Positions 39,045 through 49,281 are shown, numbered from the stretch's first letter. The stretch is DNA of 64,000 nucleotides from Psychromonas marina (GCF_030161115.1 NZ_BSPQ01000001.1:620001-684000), one strand, 5' to 3'. Numbers and translations: made by a program. The notes: a model not told the origin generated them from the letters alone.

Positions 39045-39812
39045 TCACCCTCCTTGGTTTTCAATAATGACAGTTTCGACAACGACTGTTCTATAGTTGG
39101 TATCATTAGCCGCACTCACAGTGTGATTAAAAAGTGTATAGCTATTGTTATTCTCTAAATGATTTGCAGAAACCTCTTGAGATAATAATAAGCCAACCTT
39201 AATACGATTAACCGAGCTCCAATCAGCGACATCATTTGCGCTAAAATAACGTGTTGGGTTATCAGTTGTGCCATACATTAGCTCTAAAAACTCTACCGCC
39301 TCATCTAGAATTAATGCTGCATCTGTATTATCTCGACACCTTAGCTGATCATGATCATCAACATATAGGGTTATTTCATGCATCACTGCAGAAGCAATAT
39401 CATCACCTGCGCAAGAAACGATGCCATCAGTAGCGGCACCTGAAAAGCGTAACGCAATGATATCTGAATCTGTTTTATTATCTGTGATCGTTGCAGAGCT
39501 GGTTGTTCCTTGCATTATTTGCCCTGCCTCCCAATTCCAAATTGTTGCAGCAGAAACATCTGCGTCATAAACAGTATTTGCTTTTAATGCTTCAATATCT
39601 CTGAATCCAGCTTGTTGAATGTAAAGCCTTAATGTATTAACTGACATCCTACTTTTAGCAACTAAATTTTGTGTTCCTCTGGCAGACTCATAAGCTTTTA
39701 AATCACCAATCACTGAATAGAAAAGACTCGCAACGATTAACAACGAAGCAACCATCGCGATCATTAATTCAACTAAGCTAAAGCCCTTATTGGATTTTTT
39801 TAAGGAATCCAT
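39045..39812 (-). CDS. pilW: Type IV minor pilin PilW
   Basis: Start preferred at ATG 39812 (MDSLKKSNKG), giving 255 residues; the upstream ATG at 39830 adds only MWEYGS. Prepilin motif KG-FSLVELMIAMVASLLIVA with Glu5. Then the long PilW globular domain with LVAKSRMSVNTLRLYIQQAGFRD and four cysteines or fewer. It overlaps the end of pilV by 13 bp and abuts pilX. It works in the pilus-priming subcomplex with FimU, PilV, PilX and PilE. Confidence 0.87.
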   Translation of the reverse strand: MDSLKKSNKGFSLVELMIAMVASLLIVASLFYSVIGDLKAYESARGTQNLVAKSRMSVNTLRLYIQQAGFRDIEALKANTVYDADVSAATIWNWEAGQIMQGTTSSATITDNKTDSDIIALRFSGAATDGIVSCAGDDIASAVMHEITLYVDDHDQLRCRDNTDAALILDEAVEFLELMYGTTDNPTRYFSANDVADWSSVNRIKVGLLLSQEVSANHLENNNSYTLFNHTVSAANDTNYRTVVVETVIIENQGG

Positions 39813-40282
39813 ACTTCCATACTCCCACATTTATATGAATCATCATTAGCCATAACACAGCCTGCAGTCCCAGTCCCAGATTGTGCTGTATCCCAAATTA
39901 AAGTGAGGGTATAAAGGTCAGTGCTTTGTTCGACAGAGAAACGGGGAGAGGGAAGATTATTTTGCAGATGATTAAACCACTCCGCTAGCTCTGATTGTGC
40001 AAATTGTGCATTAGTACAAACAGCTGCTGAGCAATCCACATTCGCCGCTATATCGTTACCATTAGCAAGATTGGTGACAACGAAATCGCTTGCTAAATCA
40101 GCATTGGCTCGCATTCTTTGTGATAAATCTAACAGAGCTGTATTAGCGACCTGAGAAAAACTAGCTTGCTGCGCCACATCCATTGATTTCATCTGCATTT
40201 TTGCATGCCCCAGCACACCAATAGCAACAATAAATAGTGCAATTAACACCTCAATTAACGTTGTTCCTTTTTGAGTATTCAT
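39800..40282 (-). CDS. pilV: Type IV minor pilin PilV
   Basis: Start at ATG 40282 with GGAGG and 6-nt spacing (a TTG two codons earlier opens the same frame). 160 residues. Prepilin motif KG-TTLIEVLIALFIVAIGVLG with Glu5. The following MQMKSMDVAQQASFSQVANTALLDLSQRMRAN is the PilV signature. Four Cys in the C-terminal half. The start overlaps the preceding fimT/U stop codon (ATGA-type coupling). Confidence 0.88.
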   Translation of the reverse strand: MNTQKGTTLIEVLIALFIVAIGVLGHAKMQMKSMDVAQQASFSQVANTALLDLSQRMRANADLASDFVVTNLANGNDIAANVDCSAAVCTNAQFAQSELAEWFNHLQNNLPSPRFSVEQSTDLYTLTLIWDTAQSGTGTAGCVMANDDSYKCGSMEVWIP

Positions 40283-40785
40283 GGGCAACCTCCAGTTGGA
40301 GTCAGGTAACTAATTCGTCCCATACGCGTTAATTGTATTTGATAAGCAGCAGTGCTTTCTGTATTACTGCAAATTTGGAATATATTAGCGGTTGAGTGAC
40401 CAGTAGGAGAAAAAGCAATTTGTAATTCATTACTAATGATTAGATCTGTTTCAGAAGATACATTTGCAAAAACAATATCACCATTACTCAGGTCATCGGA
40501 ATCATCTTCATCTTCATATGCAAGCCAGTTACTACCCCAACTATTAGCACAATTAATATCATCAGTTGTTGGGCAAATGTAAACGGTTCTGCGCTTACTT
40601 TGTGCTTGCTGTTTTGCTGCAAAGATTGAACTCACGAGCAAGTCACGTGTTGCACGCTCCTTGCTAGATTCAATAATCCCTGAAAATGAGGGTACAACAA
40701 CGAACAATAAGATCATGGCCACTGCGATAGTGACCATTAGCTCTACTAAGGTAAAGCCTTGTTTGTTTGTATTAAACCGATTCAT
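40279..40785 (-). CDS. fimT: Type IV minor pilin FimT/FimU (GspH-like)
   Basis: Start at ATG 40785 (MNRFNTNKQG) with AGGAATGTT upstream, giving 168 residues. Prepilin motif QG-FTLVELMVTIAVAMILLFVVVPSF with Glu5, then the GspH domain (RDLLVSSIFAAKQQAQSKRRTVYICP ... FSPTGHSTANIFQIC ... TRMGRISYL). It is the first gene of the minor-pilin operon and links the initiation complex to major pilin. FimT and FimU names are used interchangeably in this family. Confidence 0.87.
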   Translation of the reverse strand: MNRFNTNKQGFTLVELMVTIAVAMILLFVVVPSFSGIIESSKERATRDLLVSSIFAAKQQAQSKRRTVYICPTTDDINCANSWGSNWLAYEDEDDSDDLSNGDIVFANVSSETDLIISNELQIAFSPTGHSTANIFQICSNTESTAAYQIQLTRMGRISYLTPTGGCP

Positions 40786-40932
40786 AACATTCCTTGTTAT
40801 AACAGTAAAAAAAATGTCACTCAAACAACATAGAATAACATTTATACAACTATTTGAAACAAAATTAAATATCTAAATCTATTATTCTGTGATCCATCAC
40901 TAAACAGGTGTACGAATACCTAATATTAACTT

Positions 40933-41877
40933 TTAGTTTACCTCTCTAATACGCAGTTCAGGTGGCACTTCAAAAACGGTATTTTCTTGTACACCTGGAT
41001 TTTCAATGATTAAATTACCACCGAGTGTTTTTAACTTATCAATCACTGCTTTTACCAAAACCTCTGGCGCAGAAGCACCTGCTGTTACCCCGACTTTCGA
41101 TACGTTTTTAAACCAGTCATGGTTGATGTCAGACGCGTTATCAATCAGGTATGCATTCACCCCTTCACAACTTGCTTTTTCACGTAGACGGTTAGAGTTT
41201 GAAGAGTTCGTAGAGCCAACCACCAACACCAGATCGGTAATATTGGCAAGATCCTTCACTGAGTCCTGACGGTTTTGCGTTGCGTAACAGATATCATCTT
41301 TACGAGGCCCTTTAATCTCAGGGAATTTTTCACGTAATGCATCGATTATATTAGCAGTATCATCAACAGACAGGGTTGTTTGTGAGCTATAACAAAGGTT
41401 ACTCTGATCTTTTACCTGTAATTTAGCCACATCTTCAGGTGACTCAACTAAATAGATGCCACCCTCAATATTATCATATTGCCCCATCGTACCGACCACT
41501 TCAGGATGTCCTTCATGGCCAATTAAAATACACTCTTGGGCACGACGACTAGCACGCGTCACTTCCATATGTACTTTAGTTACCAATGGGCAGGTTGCAT
41601 CAAACACTTTCAAATCACGACGTTTCGCTTCATTTCGCACTGACTGCGCTACACCATGAGCACTGAAAATAACAATATTATCGTCTGGTACTTCATCGAG
41701 TTCTTCAACAAAAACAGCACCGCGTGCTTTTAAGCCGTCAACTACATATTGATTGTGTACGACTTCATGACGCACATAAATAGGCGAAGGAAAAAGGTCT
41801 AATGCACGCTCTACAATTGAAATAGCACGATGCACACCGGCACAGAAACCACGTGGGTTAGCTAAAATAATTTCCAT
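40933..41877 (-). CDS. ispH: 4-hydroxy-3-methylbut-2-enyl diphosphate reductase
   Basis: 314 residues. The three iron-sulfur cysteines are present: Cys12 in [11 protein letters not shown], one in [11 protein letters not shown] (about 96) and one in [12 protein letters not shown] (about 197), with Glu and His of the active site. Last step of the MEP isoprenoid pathway, yielding IPP and DMAPP. It follows fkpB by 20 nt and ends the lspA-fkpB-ispH unit, the order in E. coli. Confidence 0.97.
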   Translation of the reverse strand: MEIILANPRGFCAGVHRAISIVERALDLFPSPIYVRHEVVHNQYVVDGLKARGAVFVEELDEVPDDNIVIFSAHGVAQSVRNEAKRRDLKVFDATCPLVTKVHMEVTRASRRAQECILIGHEGHPEVVGTMGQYDNIEGGIYLVESPEDVAKLQVKDQSNLCYSSQTTLSVDDTANIIDALREKFPEIKGPRKDDICYATQNRQDSVKDLANITDLVLVVGSTNSSNSNRLREKASCEGVNAYLIDNASDINHDWFKNVSKVGVTAGASAPEVLVKAVIDKLKTLGGNLIIENPGVQENTVFEVPPELRIREVN

Positions 41878-41897
41878 AAAAACTCCAAACTAAGTAC

Positions 41898-42341
41898 TTA
41901 AAGTACTTCCAGTACATCAACTTCAAAAGTCAGTGTTTGCCCTGCAAGTGGGTGATTGAAATCAACCGTTACACTATCTGCAATCACATCACGAATAATA
42001 CCTGGTAATTCACTACCATCTGGTTGTGTGAAAGTAATAATGGTACCTACTTCAGCAGGGACATCATTACTAAATTTACTCAGTTCTAAGTGATGAATAT
42101 TGTCAGGATTAGGTAAACCAAAGGCATCTTCTGGTGGTAGCGTAAAAGTTTCAGACTGCCCCTCTGCTAAGCCCAGCAAACACTTTTCAAAATTAGGCGT
42201 TAAACTGCCATCGCCCATCACAAACTTAGCGGGTTTATCGTCGACCTTGCTACTGTCTACTGCAGAGCCATCGGCTAAACGAATCGAGAAGTGCATCATC
42301 ACTTCGCTGTTTGAAGATATTGTATTTACAGCATTAGTCAT
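41898..42341 (-). CDS. fkpB: FKBP-type peptidyl-prolyl isomerase SlpA/FkpB
   Basis: 147 residues with the SlyD-like FKBP fold: DSSKVDDKPAKFVMGDGSLTPNFEKCLLGLAEGQSETF, the inserted flap (GLPNPDNIHHLELSKF) and VDFNHPLAGQTLTFEVDVLEV. It has no His-rich tail, which separates it from SlyD. Proline isomerase and chaperone in the cytosol. The start codon overlaps the lspA stop by 1 bp. Confidence 0.95.
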   Translation of the reverse strand: MTNAVNTISSNSEVMMHFSIRLADGSAVDSSKVDDKPAKFVMGDGSLTPNFEKCLLGLAEGQSETFTLPPEDAFGLPNPDNIHHLELSKFSNDVPAEVGTIITFTQPDGSELPGIIRDVIADSVTVDFNHPLAGQTLTFEVDVLEVL

Positions 42342-42871
42342 TATTTGTTTTCCTTTTCATCTAATTTTTCATCTGCCGCATCGGCTTTTTGTTCAGGGTA
42401 GATAATAGAACCAAGAATAATCATCGCAGCACCAATAAATATCGCAATATCTGCAACATTAAAGGTTGGCCAACGGTAGAAACCTAAATCAAAATCTAAA
42501 AAATCAACCACATAACCAAATATTACGCGATCCATCGCATTACCTATCGCCCCAGATAGTACCAGACTAAAAGCGATGTTTTCCCAACGCTTATCAAAAC
42601 GGTTTTGCTTTAGCGAGTAAAGTAAAAAAGCAGAAACAGCAAAAGCAATGCCTGTAAATAGGTATTTCTGCCAGCCACTTGCATCACCTAAAAAACTAAA
42701 AGCGGCACCAAAGTTACGTGCATAGGTAAAATTAAAAAATGATAACACTTGGTAAGACTCATAAAGGTCAAGTGCCTGTACCGTCCAATATTTAGTCGCC
42801 TGATCTAAAATTAATAGAATTACTGTAATCCATAACCAGCGTAATCCTGTTTTTTCTATTATCTCTGTCAT
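42341..42871 (-). CDS. lspA: Lipoprotein signal peptidase
   Basis: 176 residues, four membrane segments. Type II signal peptidase motifs: ILDQATKYW, NFGAAFSFLGD, SGAIGNAMDR, GYVVDFLDF (Asp123) and FNVADIAIFIG (Asp141). It cleaves prolipoproteins before the diacylglyceryl-Cys. A C-terminal tail of about 18 residues (EQKADAADEKLDEKENK) is charged. A terminator separates it from ileS, so it probably has its own promoter in the short gap. Confidence 0.96.
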   Translation of the reverse strand: MTEIIEKTGLRWLWITVILLILDQATKYWTVQALDLYESYQVLSFFNFTYARNFGAAFSFLGDASGWQKYLFTGIAFAVSAFLLYSLKQNRFDKRWENIAFSLVLSGAIGNAMDRVIFGYVVDFLDFDLGFYRWPTFNVADIAIFIGAAMIILGSIIYPEQKADAADEKLDEKENK

Positions 42872-42900
42872 CTAATGTCTCTTAATTAAAAGCTAAAAAA

Positions 42901-42922
42901 AACGCCTTAATAGTAAGGCGTT
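42901..42922 (-). terminator. Terminator between ileS and lspA
   Basis: The 9-bp stem AACGCCTTA / TAAGGCGTT with a 4-nt loop is followed on the minus strand by eight Ts. It lies 28 bp after the ileS stop and 30 bp before the lspA start. Confidence 0.8.
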
Positions 42923-42950
42923 TTATAGAATAATGAGTGCTTAGTATTTA

Positions 42951-45782
42951 TTAAGCAAACTGACGTTGCTCGCCTTCACCTTCAATATTAGTGATACAAC
43001 GAATACATAGTAACGGATGTGTTTCATCCTTGCCTACTGTTTCGTTATGGTGCCAACAACGATCACACTTCGCATGTACACTTTTAGCAACGCTAACAAC
43101 TAAACCATCAATCTCTGTTTTAATTGCATCTTGCGGTGCTTCAGCAAGTGGTTTAACAGCAGCTTTAGACGTGATTAATACAAAACGTAACTCATCCGCT
43201 AAGCCATTTAATAGACTCGTCGTTTTATCATCAGCGTAAAGTGTCACTTCAGCTTCTAGACCACCACCAATGACGCTCTCTTTACGCGCAAGTTCTAATG
43301 ATTTATTTACTTCAGCACGAACTGCGATCAGTTGATCCCATGCTTCATTTGAGATCGCTTCGTTATCGCTTAAACCGAATAAACCGTCATACCAAACACC
43401 AGTGAATACAAATTCATCACGTTCGCCCGGCATGCGTCCCCAAATTTCATCAGCAGTGAAGCTTAAGATAGGTGCCATCCAACGTACTAATGCTTCTGCT
43501 AAATGGTACATGGCAGTTTGACAACTACGACGTGCAATACCGTCTGATTTAGCGGTGTACTGTCTGTCTTTAATGATATCTAAGTAGAAGCTACCTAATT
43601 CAATTGAACAGAAATGCGTTAGTTTTTGATGTACTGCGTGCAAGTTGTAATCATTGTATGAAGCAATAATCTCTTCTTGTAACGCATCTGCTTTTGCTAC
43701 GATCCAACGGTCTAAAGCCACCATTTCATCATTTGCTAGCATATCTGTTTTTGGATCAAAACCGTTCAAGTTAGACAGTAAGAAACGCGCAGTATTACGA
43801 ATACGGCGGTAACTATCTGCGCTACGGTTTAAGATTTCATCTGATACTGTAATTTCGCCAGTGTAATCTGTAGAAGCAACCCATAGACGTAATACATCAG
43901 CGCCTAAGTCATTCATTACTTTCTGAGGAGACATTACGTTACCCACAGATTTAGACATTTTCTTACCGTGTGCATCAACCACAAAACCGTGCGTTAATAC
44001 CTCTTTGTAAGGGGCTTTATCTTTAATCGCAACACTAGTCATTAGTGAAGATTGGAACCAACCGCGATGTTGATCTGAACCTTCAAGGTAGAGATCGATA
44101 TCAGCAACTTTCTCGCCATCTTTATATTCATCACGAGCATCAACAACAGCCGAGTGAGTAGTACCTGAGTCAAACCAAACATCTAGTGTATCTGTAACTT
44201 TACGGTATTGGTCAGCTTCAAAACCTAATAGTTTCTCTGCATCTAAATCCCACCAAGCTTGAATCCCCTCTTTTTCAATTTTAAGGGCAATCAGTTCCAT
44301 CATTTCAACACTGTTCGGGTGTAATTCATCTGTTTCTTTATTTACAAACAGTGTAATTGGCACGCCCCATGTACGTTGACGAGAAACACACCAGTCAGGA
44401 CGACCTTCAATCATCTTCTGAATACGTTGCTCACCCCAGCTCGGGATCCACTTAACGTCTTTGATTTCACCTAATGCGCTATCACGTAAACCTTTTTGGT
44501 CCATCGAGATAAACCATTGTGGCGTAGCACGGAAGATAATTGGCGTTTTGTGTCTCCAACAATGCGGGTAGCTATGCTTTAATACTTGCTGATGAACCAG
44601 TGCATTTTTTTCAGTTAGCACTTCAAGTACTTTATCGTTCGCTTTAAATACATGTAAACCAGCAAAAAATTCAGTATCTTCACGGAATACGCCGTTATCA
44701 GCAACAGGGTTAGCCACTTCTAAGTCGTATTTTAAACCAACAGAGTAATCGTCTTGACCGTGGCCAGGCGCGGTATGTACACAACCCGTACCTGCATCAA
44801 TCGTTACATGATCTGCAACAATCGCTGGTACTTGGATGTTTAAGAATGGGTGGTTGAATAGTTGTTTCTCTAAATCAGCACCAGTACAAATCGCTAATGT
44901 TTTAGCGTCTTCAATGCCGTAACGCTGCATTGCACTATCAACTAAATCAGTTGCTAAAATCAGACGACGTTCGCCAGCTTGTACTAATGAATATTCAACT
45001 TTAGCTGCTAATGCAACCGCACGGTTAGCAGGCAGCGTCCAAGGTGTCGTTGTCCAGATAACGGTACAAACATCGCCATGGCCTACGTCATCACCTTCAG
45101 GATTAAAACAAGCAATAACCGCTTCATTATCAACAGCTGTAAATGCTACATCAATAGCTGGTGAGTTTTTATCTTCATACTCAACTTCAGCTTCTGCTAA
45201 TGCAGAACCACAGTCTGTACACCAATGCACAGGTTTAGAGCCTTTATGCAGGTGATCATTTTTAATGATTTTAGCTAACGCACGCACGATGTTTGCTTCA
45301 GTGTCAAAATTCATTGTTAGGTATGGGTTTTCCCAATCACCTAATACACCTAGACGTTTAAAGTCTGTACGTTGACCATCAACTTGACGCGCAGCATATT
45401 CACGACATTTAACGCGGAATTGAGCTGCTGTTAGTTTTTTACCTGGCTTGCCGTGTTTTTTCTCAACTTGAAGCTCTATTGGTAAACCATGACAGTCCCA
45501 ACCTGGGATATATGGCGCATCAAAATCAGAAAGCGTTTTCGATTTAATAATAATATCTTTCAGGATTTTATTTACCGAGTGACCGATATGAATATCACCA
45601 TTTGCATAAGGAGGGCCATCATGCAAAATAAATGTTTTTTTACCTTTTTTAGCCGCACGAATCTTTCCATAAAGATCGTTGCTGTACCAGTTTTTCAACA
45701 TGTTTGGTTCACGATTCGCCAAGTTTGCGCGCATCGGGAAACCTGTTTTAGGCAGGTTTAATGTACTTTTATAATCACTCAT
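42951..45782 (-). CDS. ileS: Isoleucyl-tRNA synthetase
   Basis: 943 residues, class Ia synthetase: HIGH motif at 65-68 ([10 protein letters not shown]), the CP1 editing domain ([14 protein letters not shown]), KMSKS in [11 protein letters not shown], and the C-terminal zinc knuckle CDRCWHH ... CIRC near residue 900-930. It charges tRNA-Ile and edits valine. Downstream of ribF by 23 nt, hence co-transcribed; closed by a terminator before lspA. Confidence 0.98.
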   Translation of the reverse strand: MSDYKSTLNLPKTGFPMRANLANREPNMLKNWYSNDLYGKIRAAKKGKKTFILHDGPPYANGDIHIGHSVNKILKDIIIKSKTLSDFDAPYIPGWDCHGLPIELQVEKKHGKPGKKLTAAQFRVKCREYAARQVDGQRTDFKRLGVLGDWENPYLTMNFDTEANIVRALAKIIKNDHLHKGSKPVHWCTDCGSALAEAEVEYEDKNSPAIDVAFTAVDNEAVIACFNPEGDDVGHGDVCTVIWTTTPWTLPANRAVALAAKVEYSLVQAGERRLILATDLVDSAMQRYGIEDAKTLAICTGADLEKQLFNHPFLNIQVPAIVADHVTIDAGTGCVHTAPGHGQDDYSVGLKYDLEVANPVADNGVFREDTEFFAGLHVFKANDKVLEVLTEKNALVHQQVLKHSYPHCWRHKTPIIFRATPQWFISMDQKGLRDSALGEIKDVKWIPSWGEQRIQKMIEGRPDWCVSRQRTWGVPITLFVNKETDELHPNSVEMMELIALKIEKEGIQAWWDLDAEKLLGFEADQYRKVTDTLDVWFDSGTTHSAVVDARDEYKDGEKVADIDLYLEGSDQHRGWFQSSLMTSVAIKDKAPYKEVLTHGFVVDAHGKKMSKSVGNVMSPQKVMNDLGADVLRLWVASTDYTGEITVSDEILNRSADSYRRIRNTARFLLSNLNGFDPKTDMLANDEMVALDRWIVAKADALQEEIIASYNDYNLHAVHQKLTHFCSIELGSFYLDIIKDRQYTAKSDGIARRSCQTAMYHLAEALVRWMAPILSFTADEIWGRMPGERDEFVFTGVWYDGLFGLSDNEAISNEAWDQLIAVRAEVNKSLELARKESVIGGGLEAEVTLYADDKTTSLLNGLADELRFVLITSKAAVKPLAEAPQDAIKTEIDGLVVSVAKSVHAKCDRCWHHNETVGKDETHPLLCIRCITNIEGEGEQRQFA

Positions 45783-45805
45783 CGGTTTTTATTCCATCTT
45801 ACGAT

Positions 45806-46756
45806 TTAATTGTTAATTGTGTTGATGCTAGCGTTTTGATGCCATCGCTTAGCGTCTTCTATATCTTTATCGATCTGAACCTTTAACTCGGCAAAGGAAT
45901 CAAACTTTACTTCACCGCGTAATTTTTTCTCTAATATCACTTCAAGTTGCGCTCCGTAGAGATCCCCCTCAAAGTTAAAAACATGTACTTCTAATTGCTG
46001 TCTTTCACCGTCAACGGTGGGGCGAGTACCAATATTAGCAACACCATGATAATTGTTATTATTAATGCCTTGAACAGTAACAACGAATACGCCGGAAACA
46101 GGTGATACACGGCGTTTTAAAAACAGATTCGCAGTTGGCACACCAATCGTGCGCCCTAGCTTACGACCATGACCAACTCGACCGGTAATACTGTATTTTC
46201 GCCCGAGCATGTTAGCGGCAGAGTCTAGTGCGCCCTGCGCTAATGCATCACGAATACGTGTGCTACTAATACGCTGCGATTGTTGTACGAGACTTTGTGT
46301 ATCAACGACTTCAAAACCGTGCTTTTTACCCGCTTCTTTTAGAAGCTGAAAATCGCCCTTACGTTGGTAACCAAAATGGAAATCATCACCGATTACCAGA
46401 AACTTCACATTCAACTTATTAATCAATAACTCTTCAATAAAATCTTGAGCACTGATATTGGCAAATTGACGTGTAAATGAGACACACAACAAACGGTCTA
46501 ATTTTAATTTTTCAAGTTGTACAAACTTGTCACGCAAACGACTTAACCGAGCAGGCGCATTATTGCCTAAAAACAACTCTTCTGGTTGCGGCTCAAAGGT
46601 CATCACCGTCGCAGGTACATTAAGACGCTTAGCTTCACTTAACAAACGCGATAAAACCGCATTATGCCCAAGATGAATACCATCAAAATTACCAATACTT
46701 AAAACACAACCTTGATGCTGTGCTTTAAGATTATGAATGCCACGCACTAGTTCCAT
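45806..46756 (-). CDS. ribF: Bifunctional riboflavin kinase / FAD synthetase
   Basis: 316 residues. N-terminal FMN adenylyltransferase domain with the nucleotide motif SIGNFDGIHLGHNAV (HxGH-like), FTRQFANISAQDFI and ISSTRIRDAL. C-terminal riboflavin kinase domain with GRVGHGRKLGRTIGVPTANL and GVFVVTVQG. It converts riboflavin to FMN and FAD. It is followed by ileS and preceded by murJ, 59 nt away. Confidence 0.97.
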   Translation of the reverse strand: MELVRGIHNLKAQHQGCVLSIGNFDGIHLGHNAVLSRLLSEAKRLNVPATVMTFEPQPEELFLGNNAPARLSRLRDKFVQLEKLKLDRLLCVSFTRQFANISAQDFIEELLINKLNVKFLVIGDDFHFGYQRKGDFQLLKEAGKKHGFEVVDTQSLVQQSQRISSTRIRDALAQGALDSAANMLGRKYSITGRVGHGRKLGRTIGVPTANLFLKRRVSPVSGVFVVTVQGINNNNYHGVANIGTRPTVDGERQQLEVHVFNFEGDLYGAQLEVILEKKLRGEVKFDSFAELKVQIDKDIEDAKRWHQNASINTINN

Positions 46757-46815
46757 TGTTCTACTTTTATAAACAGACGCAAAAAAGGGGATTATATAGC
46801 ATAGTGGTCAACTTA

Positions 46816-48396
46816 TCAGCTCTCATTTTTTGTCTTTTGGGCACTAATTTTAAAGTGCCTCATGCGTAAACCAATTAAGCCAGCGCAGACAAAATAGGTC
46901 GCAACACCCGTTGCGATCAATGCAAACAGCCTAGTCGCTGATTCAAATAGATTAAATTCAGCCCATTGTTGTAGCGTAGGGTTAAAATAAAGCATCACTG
47001 CAGACATCACTAAACCGGACGCGATAATGCGTAATAATACTGAGATAGTCTCTGGTTGCTTCCGGTAAACACCAGCTTTGTATAACCCCCCCCATAACAT
47101 GCCGGCGTTTAACGTTGCTGATAATGAAGTCGCAATTGCAAGTCCGACATAACCAAAGGGAATGGCAAAAATAATATTCAAAACCATATTACTCACCATC
47201 GCAATGATGCCAAATTTAACCGGCGTTTTAGTATCTTGACGCGCGTAATAACCCGGAGCCAATATCTTCACCATCATAAAACTCAACAAACCAGAGCCAT
47301 AAGCAAACAGACTCATCGACGCCATGCTGACATCATCAACACCAAATTCACCACGCATAAACAGTACGCGTAACATGGGCTCTGCGAGTACGATTAATCC
47401 AAGCATTGCAGGGAAGCCGAGCATGCAAACCATACGAATGCCCCAATCAATCGTTTTGGCAAAATGGTCATCTGACTTGCTAACATGTGATGAAGAAAGA
47501 CTAGGTAAAATAACCGTCGCAATCGCAATACCAAATAGACCGAGTGGGAACTCTAACAAACGATCGGAATAATAGAGCCAACTGATCGATCCTGTTTGTA
47601 AGAAGCTGGCAATAAATGTATCGAGCAATAGATTAATCTGACTGACCGACACACCAAATAGTGCCGGAATCATCAAAGTGCGGATTTTAACTACGCCAGG
47701 ATGATGCCAATCCCATTTAGGCTTCACTAACATGCCCTCTTTTGCCATAAATGGAAGTTGGAAAAAGAACTGAATAGCACCACCTAAGAAAACGCCAATT
47801 GCTAAACCAAATTCAGGCTGTGCTAACTGGGGGGAAACAAACAGTGCACAACTGATGATGGCAATATTTAAAAATACTGGCGTGAAAGCAGCGATCGCAA
47901 ATTTTCCAAGGGTGTTTAAAATCGCACCAGAAAGCGCAGTAAAGGTAATAAACCAAAGATAGGGGAAGGTGATTTTTAACATATTTGACGCTAATTCAAA
48001 CTTATACGCCTCTGCGCCGTCATGATACCACTCTAAAAACCAACCAAAACCAAACATCGCAGTCAATACGCCAGAGCCTAACACCCCTAAAATAGTGATC
48101 ACCGTGACAATGGTTCCCAGAGTCCCCGACACCGCAGCGATTAACTGTTTGACTTCATTTGGAGACTTGGTTTTTTCATACTCAGTTAATACCGGTACGA
48201 AAGCCTGCGCGAAGGCACCTTCGGCAAATAAACGGCGTAAAAAATTGGGGATTTTATTAGCAAAAAAGAAAAGATCCGCTGATGCACCAGCACCGAGTAA
48301 ATTTGCGACAACCACATCACGCACTAAACCTAGCACGCGAGATATCAGGGTCATCGCACTGACTATCATCCCTGATTTTAATAATTTTTTACTCAC
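46816..48396 (-). CDS. murJ: Lipid II flippase MurJ
   Basis: 526 residues, about 14 membrane segments, MOP superfamily. The N-terminus LKSGMIVSAMTLISRVLGLVRDVVVANLLGAGASADLFFFANKIPNFLRRLFAEGAFAQAF is diagnostic (broken here: LSRVLGLVRD, then RRLFAEGAFAQAFVPV). It exports lipid II for peptidoglycan synthesis. The start codon is GTG with GAGGAAG upstream. It heads the murJ-ribF-ileS unit, as in Vibrio and Shewanella, and is divergent from rpsT. Confidence 0.96.
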   Translation of the reverse strand: MSKKLLKSGMIVSAMTLISRVLGLVRDVVVANLLGAGASADLFFFANKIPNFLRRLFAEGAFAQAFVPVLTEYEKTKSPNEVKQLIAAVSGTLGTIVTVITILGVLGSGVLTAMFGFGWFLEWYHDGAEAYKFELASNMLKITFPYLWFITFTALSGAILNTLGKFAIAAFTPVFLNIAIISCALFVSPQLAQPEFGLAIGVFLGGAIQFFFQLPFMAKEGMLVKPKWDWHHPGVVKIRTLMIPALFGVSVSQINLLLDTFIASFLQTGSISWLYYSDRLLEFPLGLFGIAIATVILPSLSSSHVSKSDDHFAKTIDWGIRMVCMLGFPAMLGLIVLAEPMLRVLFMRGEFGVDDVSMASMSLFAYGSGLLSFMMVKILAPGYYARQDTKTPVKFGIIAMVSNMVLNIIFAIPFGYVGLAIATSLSATLNAGMLWGGLYKAGVYRKQPETISVLLRIIASGLVMSAVMLYFNPTLQQWAEFNLFESATRLFALIATGVATYFVCAGLIGLRMRHFKISAQKTKNES

Positions 48397-48674
48397 AGCA
48401 GCACTTCCTCGCTAAATTTGGAAGGTCATTTTATAGCGAAAGGCAGATAATACCAACTTCACTAATGAGATGATTAGTAAGCCTGCTTAAAAAAACAAAA
48501 TAACATTGATAATATTGGCGAACTTGCTTCAAGTTAGCTGTTTTTTATACACAAAACATGAGCACTAACCAAATGTAACGGTGCTAATGTAAATAAGTAA
48601 CAAAATTAATCGTAAAAGAACACGAATAAATTGACTGTAAATTTGCATCTAGCCACCGTAGAGTATAAAATGCG

Positions 48675-48798
48675 CGCAGTTTAACCACCTGTCAGGATTC
48701 ATCGCAGTTTTTTCAGCGGTTAAAAACTACTTCTAAACTGTGACAACTTAGCACTAAGCGATTACGCTTAGTTGAAGGCAAAGGGCAGTTTAGTCGTC
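48675..48798 (+). ncRNA. Structured rpsT leader candidate
   Basis: Potential pairings are GTTTAACC (from 48679) with GGTTAAAAAC (48718-48727), CTAAGCG with CGCTTAG around 48753-48770, and CTAAACTG (48733-48740) with CAGTTTAG (48786-48793). It would lie in transcripts from a promoter near 48645-48670. Folding and function are inferred by eye. Confidence 0.35.
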
Positions 48799-48868
48799 TC
48801 AAGCAAACATTATTCAATATTGAATGGGTTTAATGACGACGGAATGAGTAGTTAAAATAAGAAACCAT

Positions 48869-48897
48869 TTGACAATACACATGTTACAAGGCATATT
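48869..48897 (+). promoter_or_regulatory. rpsT proximal promoter
   Basis: Consensus TTGACA (48869-48874), a 17-bp spacer, and CATATT (48892-48897), 49 bp before the TTG start. E. coli rpsT likewise has two promoters. Confidence 0.65.
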
Positions 48898-48945
48898 CCT
48901 CGACCTTTGATTATCCCTTGTATACAGAATTTAGGAGTTAAGGTC

Positions 48946-49206
48946 TTGGCTAATATCAAGTCTGCTAAAAAACGCGCTATTCAATCTGAAAAACGCCGTA
49001 AACATAACGCTAGCCGTCGTACAATGATGCGTACTTTCATCAAGAAAGTTGTTGTTGCTATCGAAGCTGGTAATAAAGAAGTTGCTGCTACTGAGTTTGT
49101 TACATTACAAGCTACTCTAGACAAATTCGCAACTAAAGGCTTAATTAGCAAAAACATGGTAGCTCGTAAGAAAAGCCGTCTTTCTGCTAAAATTAAAGCT
49201 CTTTAA
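48946..49206 (+). CDS. rpsT: 30S ribosomal protein S20
   Basis: 86 residues starting at TTG 48946 ([21 protein letters not shown]), with GGAG and AAGG upstream. The alternative ATG at 48907 would add 13 non-homologous residues. It is a basic helical protein that binds the 5' domain of 16S rRNA. E. coli rpsT also begins with UUG, part of its translational autoregulation, so the rare start is conserved. Single-gene unit closed by a strong terminator. Confidence 0.97.
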   Translation: MANIKSAKKRAIQSEKRRKHNASRRTMMRTFIKKVVVAIEAGNKEVAATEFVTLQATLDKFATKGLISKNMVARKKSRLSAKIKAL

Positions 49207-49252
49207 TATAAGCGGCTTTTATAGCCAATTATATTAGAGTTTTAAAAAGCTT

Positions 49253-49281
49253 AAAAAAACCGACTTTATGTCGGTTTTTTT
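49253..49281 (+). terminator. rpsT terminator
   Basis: AAAAAAACCGAC / GTCGGTTTTTTT with a 5-nt loop. A and T runs on both sides make it bidirectional, so it also serves the convergent small gene at 49305. Confidence 0.92.

Larger units (their letters stand above)
48397..48945. other. murJ/rpsT divergent intergenic region
   Basis: 549 bp with no credible ORF. The murJ-proximal 200 bp is AT-rich and plain. From about 48640 it holds a possible upstream promoter, a structured stretch (48675-48798) and a strong proximal promoter (48869-48897), all reading toward rpsT. Confidence 0.55.

Noticed and set aside
49253..49281. ACCGAC/GTCGGT dyad resembling the TetR operator at 4801
   Set aside because: The arms match for only part, and the position, A/T runs and following gene end make it an ordinary rpsT terminator.
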